A stretch of DNA of 6,267 nt from Deltaproteobacteria bacterium. Lineage in GTDB: Bacteria > UBA10199 > SPLOWO2-01-44-7. The notes beneath the pieces are model-generated. The model worked only from the letters and a program-made list of their open reading frames with translations. It searched no databases and had not been told where the DNA came from. The position numbers and the translations under genes are program-made. Shown in pieces: positions 1-6,098 of this stretch; position 1 is the stretch's first letter; each line of letters starts with the position of its first letter. Where the stretch lies: contig JACQMB010000047.1 in NCBI GenBank assembly GCA_016203765.1, forward strand, positions 1-6,267. The letters are read 5' to 3'.

Positions 1-91
1 CCTCATAGATATTGCCCATCCCCCCCTCGGCGATCAGGCGGTTGTACTTGAAATGATAGGCGTCCTGAAATTCTTCCTTGCTGTTCGTCAT
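1..91 (-). CDS. Serine/threonine protein kinase (Hanks type), N-terminus only, runs off the left edge
   Basis: Reading the minus strand from an ATG at 91-89 gives 30 codons that stay open to the window edge. The end of this stretch reads IAEGGMGNIYE, which closely matches the glycine-rich phosphate-binding loop (GxGGMGxVY) that opens subdomain I of bacterial PknB-like kinases. It is preceded by a short polar lead and the segment YHFKYNRL, as expected just before beta strand 1. The rest of the kinase (catalytic Lys, HRD, DFG) lies outside the window, so activity cannot be judged. An in-frame ATG at 109 would add MAYKFF. I prefer 91 because a TATAAT hexamer covers the 109 start. Neither start has a Shine-Dalgarno sequence. 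The gene is divergent from the epimerase with almost no intergenic space. Confidence 0.72.
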   Translation of the reverse strand, partial: MTNSKEEFQDAYHFKYNRLIAEGGMGNIYE

Positions 92-99
92 AAAGAACT

Positions 100-137
100 T
101 ATATGCCATTATAACGGATGGGCGCCCCCAAGACCAA
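100..137 (-). promoter_or_regulatory. Candidate promoter for the divergent kinase gene
   Basis: On the minus strand a perfect TATAAT lies at 113-108. A weak -35-like TTGGTC lies at 137-132, 18 bases upstream and inside the first codons of the epimerase. Transcription would start near position 101 and give a roughly 10-base leader before the kinase ATG at 91. The TATAAT sits in a 12-base near-palindrome (106-117, CCATTATAACGG), so the other strand also shows a -10-like TATAAC. The -10 match is seen directly; promoter function is inferred. Confidence 0.35.
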
Positions 138-1068
138 ACAGAAAATCCTGCTGACCGGAGGGGCCGGTTTTATCGGCTCCCACGTCGCCGAGGCCTATCT
201 GGAGGCGGGCCATGCCGTGGCGATTGTCGATAATTTGTCTACCGGCAAAAAGGAGAATCTCCCGGCCCAGGCCGAATTTTATCGCGCCGATATCGGCGAC
301 GCCGCCGCCATGGAAAAAATTTTTCAAAAAGAACGGCCGACGGTCGTGAATCACCACGCGGCCCAAATTGACGTCCGCTTCTCGGTGGCCCGCCCGGTAG
401 AAGACGCAAGAACAAACATTTTGGGCGGCGTTCAACTGTTGGAACTTTCCCGAAAATACGGGGTGCGAAAATGGATCTTTGCCGCCACCGGCGGCGCCCT
501 CTACGGCGAGACGCCCGACCAAGGGGCCGCGGAAGAATCCCCCATTCATCCGGCCAGCCCCTACGGCGTTTCCAAATTCTGTCTGGAACAATATATCGGC
601 TTTTACGCCCGAAGCTATGGCTTGCAATATACCATCCTCCGCTACGCCAATGTTTACGGGCCGAGGCAAATTCCGGAGTCGGAGGCCGGTGTTGTCGCCA
701 TCTTCATCGGCTCCCTCTTGAACGGAAAAACCCCGACCATCTACGGCGACGGAGGCCAGCGAAGGGATTTTGTCTATGTTGAAGATGTGGCCCGGGCCAA
801 TCTCATGGCCTTGACAAGCAACGGCAATGCCGTCGTCAATATCGGGACGGGGCGGGGAACCACCATTCAACAGCTCCTGGAACTTTTGCAACAGGAACTG
901 GCGGCCGGTTTAAAACCCCGCTATGCCCCCAAACGGCCCGGCGAAATTTTTCAAAGCATTGTGGATAACTCCCGCGCCCGAAACATCCTGGGTTGGCAAC
1001 CCCAAACTGCCCTCGCCGCGGGGCTGAAAAAAACAATCGCGTGGCAAAAAACCATGGACAACGGTTAA
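118..1068 (+). CDS. galE: NAD-dependent sugar-nucleotide epimerase, UDP-glucose 4-epimerase (GalE)-like
   Basis: A 316-residue extended short-chain dehydrogenase/reductase, probably a cytoplasmic UDP-hexose 4-epimerase. The Rossmann NAD motif GGAGFIG is at residues 14-20. Asp38 at the end of beta strand 2 (VDNLSTG) favours NAD over NADP. Further family blocks are HHAAQIDVRFSV, then ATGGALYGE with Thr124 in the place of the catalytic Ser/Thr, then SPYGVSK with catalytic Tyr149 and Lys153. Later come LRYANVYGPRQ, GDGGQRRDFVYVEDVA and the C-terminal RPGEIFQSIVDNSRA segment typical of substrate binding in this family. Length is normal. The start is forced: an in-frame TAA lies at 112-114, so ATG 118 is the first possible start. 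No Shine-Dalgarno is visible, so translation may be from a very short leader. Substrate is uncertain: UDP-glucose, UDP-GlcNAc or a dehydratase-type relative are all possible. glnA follows 78 bases downstream on the same strand. Confidence 0.85.
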   Translation: MGAPKTKQKILLTGGAGFIGSHVAEAYLEAGHAVAIVDNLSTGKKENLPAQAEFYRADIGDAAAMEKIFQKERPTVVNHHAAQIDVRFSVARPVEDARTNILGGVQLLELSRKYGVRKWIFAATGGALYGETPDQGAAEESPIHPASPYGVSKFCLEQYIGFYARSYGLQYTILRYANVYGPRQIPESEAGVVAIFIGSLLNGKTPTIYGDGGQRRDFVYVEDVARANLMALTSNGNAVVNIGTGRGTTIQQLLELLQQELAAGLKPRYAPKRPGEIFQSIVDNSRARNILGWQPQTALAAGLKKTIAWQKTMDNG

Positions 1069-1146
1069 GGATGAGCTATGAGGAGGTCCCATCGTAAACG
1101 TCAGCCGGGTAAAAAATCAAAACAACCCAAAAGGAGGAGCAAATCC
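1069..1146 (+). promoter_or_regulatory. glnA leader with two Shine-Dalgarno-like sequences
   Basis: This 78-base spacer separates galE and glnA. A strong AAGGAGGAG at 1131-1139 sits about 8 bases before ATG 1147 and decides the glnA start. A second strong ribosome-binding-like site, AGGAGGT at 1081-1087, has no start codon at a usable distance. It lies inside an eight-codon open frame beginning at ATG 1071 and ending with TAA 1095-1097. No good sigma-54 (GG/GC) element, terminator hairpin or known riboswitch was recognised. Whether the upstream site or mini-frame regulates glnA is open. Confidence 0.45.
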
Positions 1147-2559
1147 ATGTCCCCAAAAAACGTCTTAAGCATGGTCAAGGAACAGGGGCCCAAGATGGTC
1201 GATTTCAAGTTCATCGACTTTGTCGGGATCTGGCACCACTTCTCGGTGCCGGTAGCCGAGCTGACCGAGAGTTCCTTTGAAGAAGGTTTCGGTTTTGACG
1301 GCTCTTCCTTGAGAGGCTGGATGCCGATTCACATTTCCGACATGCTGATCAAGCCGGACCCCAGGACCGCGGTGATGGATCCCTTCTACCTGGAAAAAAC
1401 GCTGAATATGATCTGCAACATCATCGACCCGGTGACCCGCGAACACTACGCCAAAGACCCGCGCTACATCGCCCAAAAGGCGGAAAATTATTTGAAGGAA
1501 ACCGGTCTGGGGGACACTGCTTATTACGGCCCCGAGGCCGAGTTTTTTGTCTTCGACAACATCCAATACGACACCGACGTGAATCACGGTTTTTATTTTA
1601 TCGATTCGCAGGAAGGCCATTGGAACACCGGCAAGGAGGAAGGCCCCAACCTGGGCTACAAACCCCGTTACAAAGAAGGCTATTTCCCGGTCCCGCCGCT
1701 CGATTCCCTTCAGGATGTCCGGACCGAAATGGTTCTGCTTATGGAGCAGATGGGGATTAAGGTGGAATGTCAGCACCATGAGGTGGCCACCGCCGGTCAA
1801 TGTGAAATCGACATGCGCTTCGCCCCGATGACCAAAATGGCCGACAACCTGATGTGGTTCAAATACATCGTCAAAAACGTGGCCAAAAGGAACAACAAGA
1901 CCGCTACTTTCATGCCCAAGCCTTTGTTCAACGACAACGGCTCCGGCATGCACACCCACATCAGCATCTGGAAGGGAGAACAAAACCTTTTTGTGGGCGA
2001 GGAATACGGCGGCCTTTCCAAAACGGGGCTTTATTTCATCGGCGGCATTTTGAAGCACGCCCCGGCCCTGCTGGCCCTCTCCAATCCCACGACCAATTCT
2101 TACCGCCGTCTGGTCCCCGGTTTTGAGGCGCCCGTGAATTTGGCTTATTCGAGCAGGAACCGCTCGGCGGCCGTTCGGATTCCACTCTATTCGAACAATC
2201 CGAAGGCCCGGCGGATTGAATTCCGTACCCCCGATTCCTCCTGCAACCCCTACCTGGCCTTCGCCGCCATGCTGATGGCCGGCCTCGACGGGGTGCAAAA
2301 CAAGATCGATCCGGGTCTCCCCTTGGAAAAAAACACCTACCAACTCTCGGCTGAAGAGGCGAAGACCGTGCCGGTGGTGCCGGGCTCCCTGGAAGAGGCG
2401 ATTGGCCATCTGGAAAAAGACCACCAGTTTTTGCTCAAGGGAGAGGTCTTCACCGAAGACGTGCTCAGGACCTGGATCGAGTACAAAATGGAAAACGAGG
2501 TCGCACCGGTGAGACTGCGGCCGGTCCCGTATGAATTCAGCTTGTATTACGATATTTAA
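1147..2559 (+). CDS. glnA: Glutamine synthetase, type I
   Basis: Cytoplasmic ammonia assimilation: glutamate + NH3 + ATP to glutamine, by a dodecamer. The 470-residue length is normal for the family. Visible blocks in order are FGFDGSS with Asp51; GPEAEFF with metal ligands Glu130 and Glu132; HHEVATAGQCEID with Glu212 and Glu220; and the ATP-binding signature KPLFNDNGSGMHTHIS with His269. These are followed by NPTTNSYRRLVPGFEAP, RNRSAAVRIP and RIEFRTPDSSCNPYLAFAA. Tyr398 lies where the regulatory adenylylated Tyr sits in enteric enzymes, but its surroundings (KNTYQLSAEE) depart from the usual KNLYDLPPEE. The C-terminus YEFSLYYDI fits the family. Start: a longer frame begins at ATG 1078, but its extra 23 residues are a lysine/arginine-rich tail not typical of the family. 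ATG 1147 has an excellent ribosome-binding site and gives the standard N-terminus. The next gene begins 22 bases downstream, so co-transcription is likely. Confidence 0.96.
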   Translation: MSPKNVLSMVKEQGPKMVDFKFIDFVGIWHHFSVPVAELTESSFEEGFGFDGSSLRGWMPIHISDMLIKPDPRTAVMDPFYLEKTLNMICNIIDPVTREHYAKDPRYIAQKAENYLKETGLGDTAYYGPEAEFFVFDNIQYDTDVNHGFYFIDSQEGHWNTGKEEGPNLGYKPRYKEGYFPVPPLDSLQDVRTEMVLLMEQMGIKVECQHHEVATAGQCEIDMRFAPMTKMADNLMWFKYIVKNVAKRNNKTATFMPKPLFNDNGSGMHTHISIWKGEQNLFVGEEYGGLSKTGLYFIGGILKHAPALLALSNPTTNSYRRLVPGFEAPVNLAYSSRNRSAAVRIPLYSNNPKARRIEFRTPDSSCNPYLAFAAMLMAGLDGVQNKIDPGLPLEKNTYQLSAEEAKTVPVVPGSLEEAIGHLEKDHQFLLKGEVFTEDVLRTWIEYKMENEVAPVRLRPVPYEFSLYYDI

Positions 2560-2581
2560 TATGAGAGGGTGCTTTTTTTAA

Positions 2582-3586
2582 ATGGGAATTATGCGCTTTT
2601 CAAAATTACTCTTTATCCTCTTCGGCCTGGTTCTTTGTTTCAGTTGCAATAGCACCTCCAACGTGGCCGCCACCATCGACGGCAAGCCGGTCTACATGGA
2701 AGAGGTGGACCGGGCCTTCGGGGGCAAGGTGGCCGAACAAATTTACAGCCTGCGCCGCCGGGCCCTCGATACGATTATCGAGCAGAAACTTTTGGAGGAG
2801 GCAGCCGCCGAGAAAAACGTGACCGTGGACCAACTCCTCAAGCAAGAAATCGGAGCCGCGGTCCCCGAACCTTCGGAGGCCGAAATCAAGGCCATCTACG
2901 ACGCTAACAAGGAACGCTTTGGCGGAACTTTTGAAGAGGCCAGGGTGCAAATCGTCTCCGTCTTAAAGAGAAACCGGGAAGGCGCCCAGCAACAGCAATT
3001 TTTGGCGGGGCTTCAGCAAAAACACACGGTGGAGATCAAACTGGAAAAACCGCCGGTAGAGCGGGTGAAGGTTGCGGTTGGGCCGGAAGACCCCTGTCTC
3101 GGACCGGAGGGGGCCGCGGTGACCCTGATTGAATTTACCGATTTTCAGTGCCCCTTCTGCGGCCGGGCCCGCGCGGCGATTGATCAGGTCCTGGAGACTT
3201 ACAAAAAAGACGTGCGCTATTGCTACCGCGATTTTCCGCTGGGCTTTCACCAGGACGCCCAGGCGGCCGGCATCGCCTCCCAATGCGCCTTTGAGCAGAA
3301 CGCCGACCAGGGCTGGAAATATTTTAGAACGCTTTTCGACAACCAACAGTCCCTAAAACCCGACCATCTCAAAAAATATGCCAAAGAGGCGGGGCTCGAT
3401 TCCAAAAGTTTCAACCAATGCCTCGATTCCCGAAAATACGCCGAGGAGGTGCAACAAGACCTGGACGAAGGCTCCAAGGCCGGCGTCACCGGCACGCCGG
3501 GCTTCTTCGTCAACGGCATCCTGATCTCCGGCGCCCAGCCCTTTTCCAAGTTCAAAGAAGTCATTGATGACGAGTTGAAGAAATAG
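2582..3586 (+). CDS. Lipoprotein with SurA/PrsA-like N-terminal segment and DsbA-type thioredoxin domain
   Basis: A 334-residue envelope protein, probably a periplasmic disulfide oxidoreductase or isomerase. Residues 5-22 form a basic-then-hydrophobic signal peptide ending in a lipobox-like CFSC. Cys22 is the likely lipidated residue, although -3 is Cys rather than the usual Leu. Residues ~27-165 (ATIDGKPVYMEEVDRAF, then a helical RRALDTIIEQKLLEEAA stretch, then FEEARVQIVSVLKR) resemble the chaperone domain of SurA/PrsA-type foldases without the intervening parvulin domain. Residues ~170-334 form a DsbA-like fold: FTDFQCPFC carries active-site Cys190 and Cys193, and GVTGTPGFFVNG carries the cis-Pro at 306. 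Extra cysteines occur at 172, 214, 235 and 280. ATG 2582 is favoured over ATG 2591 because AGAGGG at 2564-2569 is nearer, though still somewhat distant. It follows glnA by 22 bases. Partner redox proteins are not in the window. Confidence 0.85.
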   Translation: MGIMRFSKLLFILFGLVLCFSCNSTSNVAATIDGKPVYMEEVDRAFGGKVAEQIYSLRRRALDTIIEQKLLEEAAAEKNVTVDQLLKQEIGAAVPEPSEAEIKAIYDANKERFGGTFEEARVQIVSVLKRNREGAQQQQFLAGLQQKHTVEIKLEKPPVERVKVAVGPEDPCLGPEGAAVTLIEFTDFQCPFCGRARAAIDQVLETYKKDVRYCYRDFPLGFHQDAQAAGIASQCAFEQNADQGWKYFRTLFDNQQSLKPDHLKKYAKEAGLDSKSFNQCLDSRKYAEEVQQDLDEGSKAGVTGTPGFFVNGILISGAQPFSKFKEVIDDELKK

Positions 3587-3601
3587 CCCTCTAAAAACCC
3601 G

Positions 3602-3639
3602 TCGACAAAACTCGACACTTTTGCTAAATTCTGATAACC
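3602..3639 (+). promoter_or_regulatory. Candidate promoter region with tandem TCGACA hexamers before the ATPase gene
   Basis: Two copies of TCGACA, each 5/6 to the -35 consensus, start at 3602 and 3612, exactly 10 bases apart. The first is 17 bases from TAAATT (3625-3630) and the second 16 bases from GATAAC (3634-3639), each 4/6 to the -10 consensus. The second arrangement would start transcription near 3646, almost at ATG 3648. The segment also folds into a 5-pair hairpin (GTCGA 3601-3605 / TCGAC 3612-3616) followed by ACTTTT, a poor terminator for the upstream gene. Function is inferred only. Confidence 0.33.
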
Positions 3640-3647
3640 TTTTGATT

Positions 3648-4826
3648 ATGCTGGATAATTCGATACTGACCCATATTCTAAATCATTGGAGTTATTGGGA
3701 TAAAAGGCCCCCCCGCACCATTTTGCGCCGCCTGCTCACGGAGCAAGGGCCCCCTTTATCCCCCGATTTGGTTCTGGTGATTCAGGGCGTGCGCCGCTGT
3801 GGAAAATCAACACTGCTGGGTCAAATCATGGAGCAAAAACGCCTGGAACCCGCGCAATGCGCCTTCATCAATTTTGAAGACCCCCGCTTAAGCGAAGACC
3901 TGGACTATAAGCTGTTGGACAGAATTGTTGAAATGGTCAAGGAAAAACAGGAAGCGAACCGCCCGTATTATTTTTTCCTGGATGAGATCCAGGAGGTTAA
4001 AAACTGGCAAAAATGGTTTCACATGAAACTGGAGCGGCCTGGCAGGGATGTTTTTGTGATTACCGGCTCCAATGCCACTTTACTCTCCGGGGAACTGGCA
4101 ACGACTTTAACCGGCCGCCATCGAACCCTGGAGATGTTCCCTTTTGATTTTAAAGAATACAAAACCGTAAAACCTCAAAACTCGCTGGAGAATTTTTTGG
4201 ATGAGGGGGGATTTCCCAGAGCTCTCCTAGACTCAAAACCGCAGGAGTTATTAAGAGAATATTTTACGGACATCATCGAAAGGGACGTCCGGCGCCACGT
4301 CTCCGTCAGAAACTCGGCCGCGCTGACCAGGCTGGTCAAGGCGGTTTTTGAGGCCTGCGGTTCCGAAATAAGCCAAAGGAGTCTGGCCGGAATGCTGGGG
4401 GTGACAACGGACACCGCGGGTGTCTATTTGTCCGCGTGTGAAAAGGCCTACCTGATTTTGCCCTGCCCCTATTTTACGTTTTCCGAAAGACAGAGAACGG
4501 CCCGGAACCGGAAATTTTACCCCGTGGATTTGGGGCTTCGAAATGCCATTGCCACGAGGACGGGATTTGATAAGGGGAAAAAATTGGAAACGGCCGTCTT
4601 TCATCACTTGAGAAAAAACCAACGGGAGGTTTTTTATTGGCGGCAAAAGGGGGAGGTGGACCTCGTGGTTCATGATTCCGGGGAAATCGTCCCCTATCAG
4701 GTCAGTTGGGAGGAAATGCAAGAGAGACACAAACGCGCCCTGGAAGAGTTTTATGAGGCCTTTCCCCGGGCAAGGCCGGCGGTTTTTATTTCAAGAAAAA
4801 ACGCGGAAGAATTTTTGCTGGGGTAG
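3648..4826 (+). CDS. AAA_14/DUF4143-type ATPase of unknown function
   Basis: A 392-residue member of the orphan ATPase family that pairs an AAA_14 domain with a C-terminal DUF4143 domain. The Walker A motif GVRRCGKST is at residues 47-55. Walker B YYFFLDEIQEV carries Asp112 and Glu113. Downstream are the family blocks VFVITGSNATLLSGELATTLTGRH, DEGGFPRALL and YFTDIIERDVRRH. The C-terminal part looks like a PD-(D/E)XK nuclease fold with Glu314, Glu336 and Asp338 (GEVDLVV). The final motif is QVSW (351-354), with Ser353 where a catalytic Lys would be expected, so cleavage activity is doubtful. No cellular role is established for the family; members are patchily distributed and often called mobile. 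The start is uncertain: ATG 3648 is preferred, while an in-frame TTG at 3621 would add nine residues, and neither has a Shine-Dalgarno. Stretches are clearly poorer in G+C than the neighbours (hand count 19/60 at 4141-4200). serS begins 14 bases after its stop. Confidence 0.9.
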   Translation: MLDNSILTHILNHWSYWDKRPPRTILRRLLTEQGPPLSPDLVLVIQGVRRCGKSTLLGQIMEQKRLEPAQCAFINFEDPRLSEDLDYKLLDRIVEMVKEKQEANRPYYFFLDEIQEVKNWQKWFHMKLERPGRDVFVITGSNATLLSGELATTLTGRHRTLEMFPFDFKEYKTVKPQNSLENFLDEGGFPRALLDSKPQELLREYFTDIIERDVRRHVSVRNSAALTRLVKAVFEACGSEISQRSLAGMLGVTTDTAGVYLSACEKAYLILPCPYFTFSERQRTARNRKFYPVDLGLRNAIATRTGFDKGKKLETAVFHHLRKNQREVFYWRQKGEVDLVVHDSGEIVPYQVSWEEMQERHKRALEEFYEAFPRARPAVFISRKNAEEFLLG

Positions 4827-4840
4827 AGAGGCCCGCTGTT

Positions 4841-6082
4841 ATGCCCACGGACAAACAATTTGAGCGGCTGGAACAGAGACGCAAAACCCTCCAAAAAGAG
4901 TTTGACCAACTGCGGGCTAGGCAGAATGAGGCCTCGCGGGAAATTGCCCGGCTGAAAAAAGAGGGGAAGAGCGCGGACAAACTGCTGGGCGAGATGCAGA
5001 AGGTGGCCGAAAGAATCAAGACGCTGAAGGCCGAACAGCAGGAGGTGGAAGCGGAACTGAACACTTCCCAACTTTTCCGGCCCAACACGCCGCACGCCAG
5101 CGTGCCGAAGGGAAAATCCTCCGAAGATAACCGCGTGGAACGGGTGTGGGGGGAGAAACCCAAGTTCGTTTTTCAAGCCAAGGATCATGTTGCCCTCGGC
5201 GAGGCCCTGGGGATTCTGAATTTTGAACGGGCGGCCAAAATTGCCGGCGCCCGCTTTGCCGTCCTGACCGGGGCGGGCGCCTCCCTGGAACGGGCGCTGA
5301 TCAACTTCATGCTCGACCTGCACACGAAAGAACACGGCTACACCGAAGTTTTGCCCCCCTTCATGGTGAATGCCGATGCCCTGACCGGAACCGGCCAGCT
5401 GCCCAAGTTCGAGGGGGATCTTTTTAAAACCACCGATGGCCGTTATTTAGTGCCAACCGCTGAGGTGCCTTTAACCAATCTTTACCGGAGGGAAATTTTG
5501 AAAGAAGAGGATTTGCCGATTTCGCTGACCGCCTACACCCCCTGCTTTCGCTCCGAGGCCGGCTCCTACGGCAAAGATGTGAAGGGTCTGATTCGCCAGC
5601 ATCAGTTCAATAAAGTGGAGCTAGTCAAATTCACCACGCCGGAAAAATCGTATGAGGCGTTGGAGAAATTAACCGCCGACGCCGAAAAGGTTTTGCAAAA
5701 GCTGGGGCTTCATTATCGCGTGGTAACTTTATGCACCGCCGACATCGGTTTTGCGGCCGCCAAGACCTACGACTTGGAGGTGTGGCTTCCCGGACAAAAT
5801 GCCTACCGTGAAATTTCTTCCTGTTCGAATTGTGAAGACTTTCAGGCCCGGCGCGCGGGGATCCGTTTTCGGCCCAAGGGGGGCGGCCCTTCGACTCGCC
5901 CCGCCGGACGGGGCTCGCTCAGGGCAAGCAAACCGCAATTCGTCCATACCCTCAACGGCTCCGGCCTGGCCGTCGGCCGCACCCTGATCGCCATTTTGGA
6001 ACAGTTTCAGCAGAAGGATGGGAGCGTGTCGGTTCCGAAAGCACTCCAATCGTCTCTTGGCATTTCTAAAATAACATTGTAG
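4841..6082 (+). CDS. serS: Seryl-tRNA synthetase, short N-terminus and in-frame palindromic insertion
   Basis: Cytoplasmic class II synthetase charging tRNA-Ser; 413 residues. Residues ~5-75 form the long antiparallel coiled-coil arm that grips the tRNA-Ser variable arm. The catalytic domain follows: motif 1 region (ALINFMLDLHTKEHGY), serine-site TAEVPLTNLYRREI (Thr206-Glu208), motif 2 FRSEAGSYGKDVKGLIRQHQF (Arg237, Glu239), EISSCSNCEDFQARR, and motif 3 GSGLAVGRTL (Arg380). Two oddities stand out. The usual N-terminal helix before the coiled coil (about 24 residues in the E. coli enzyme) is missing, and no in-frame upstream extension restores it. About 15 extra residues (349-363, GPSTRPAGRGSLRAS) separate RFRPKGG from KPQFVHTLNG, which are normally nearly adjacent. 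The start is supported by GAGAGG at 4826-4831. All catalytic blocks are intact, so the enzyme is probably active. The matching tRNA-Ser gene lies 16 bases downstream. Confidence 0.94.
   Translation: MPTDKQFERLEQRRKTLQKEFDQLRARQNEASREIARLKKEGKSADKLLGEMQKVAERIKTLKAEQQEVEAELNTSQLFRPNTPHASVPKGKSSEDNRVERVWGEKPKFVFQAKDHVALGEALGILNFERAAKIAGARFAVLTGAGASLERALINFMLDLHTKEHGYTEVLPPFMVNADALTGTGQLPKFEGDLFKTTDGRYLVPTAEVPLTNLYRREILKEEDLPISLTAYTPCFRSEAGSYGKDVKGLIRQHQFNKVELVKFTTPEKSYEALEKLTADAEKVLQKLGLHYRVVTLCTADIGFAAAKTYDLEVWLPGQNAYREISSCSNCEDFQARRAGIRFRPKGGGPSTRPAGRGSLRASKPQFVHTLNGSGLAVGRTLIAILEQFQQKDGSVSVPKALQSSLGISKITL
5885..5929 (+). repeat. GC-rich palindromic element inserted in frame in serS
   Basis: These ~45 bases are the DNA of the extra 15 residues in SerRS. 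They fold into a hairpin: GCCCT (5886-5890) pairs with AGGGC (5921-5925), and GCCCCG (5898-5903) pairs with CGGGGC (5909-5914) around a CCGGA loop, with an internal loop of 7 and 6 bases. Outside the central arm, the minus-strand ends read CCCTGAGCGAG and CGAGTCGAAGGG. To my memory these resemble a dispersed palindromic repeat seen in many uncultured bacterial genomes, but I have not checked this. Length divisible by three and no stop codons explain how the frame survives. Exact insertion borders are uncertain by a few bases. Confidence 0.6.
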
Positions 6083-6085
6083 AGT
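6057..6085 (+). promoter_or_regulatory. Candidate promoter for tRNA-Ser at the serS 3' end
   Basis: TTGGCA at 6057-6062 matches the -35 consensus at five of six bases. It is followed after 17 bases by TAGAGT at 6080-6085, four of six to the -10 consensus and overlapping the serS stop codon. Predicted transcription start is near 6092, a few bases before the tRNA. The tRNA may therefore be made both by read-through from serS and from this promoter. This is inferred from sequence match and spacing only. Confidence 0.38.
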
Positions 6086-6098
6086 AAATAAAAATTTT

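Noticed and set aside
109..891. 260-codon minus-strand frame opposite the epimerase
   Set aside because: It overlaps the well-supported epimerase completely and shows no motif; shadow frame.
1040..1060. TGGCA-like sequence near 1042 as a sigma-54 promoter for glnA
   Set aside because: The -12 GC element at the required spacing is missing.
1078..1146. Upstream ATG that would lengthen glutamine synthetase by 23 residues
   Set aside because: The extension is a Lys/Arg-rich tail without family support, while ATG 1147 has a strong ribosome-binding site and gives the standard N-terminus.
1165..2424. 419-codon open frame on the minus strand opposite glnA
   Set aside because: It lies wholly within a highly conserved gene on the other strand. 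The translation is low in recognisable domains and rich in His, Gly and Val, as expected for an antisense shadow of G+C-rich codons.
2560..2581. T tract GCTTTTTTTAA after glnA as a terminator
   Set aside because: No stable hairpin precedes it, and the ribosome-binding-like AGAGGG for the next gene lies in the same stretch.
3648..3680. MLDNSIL at the ATPase start as the lost serS N-terminus
   Set aside because: It vaguely recalls the MLD start of SerRS, but it runs directly into the ATPase sequence and lacks the conserved helix that should follow.
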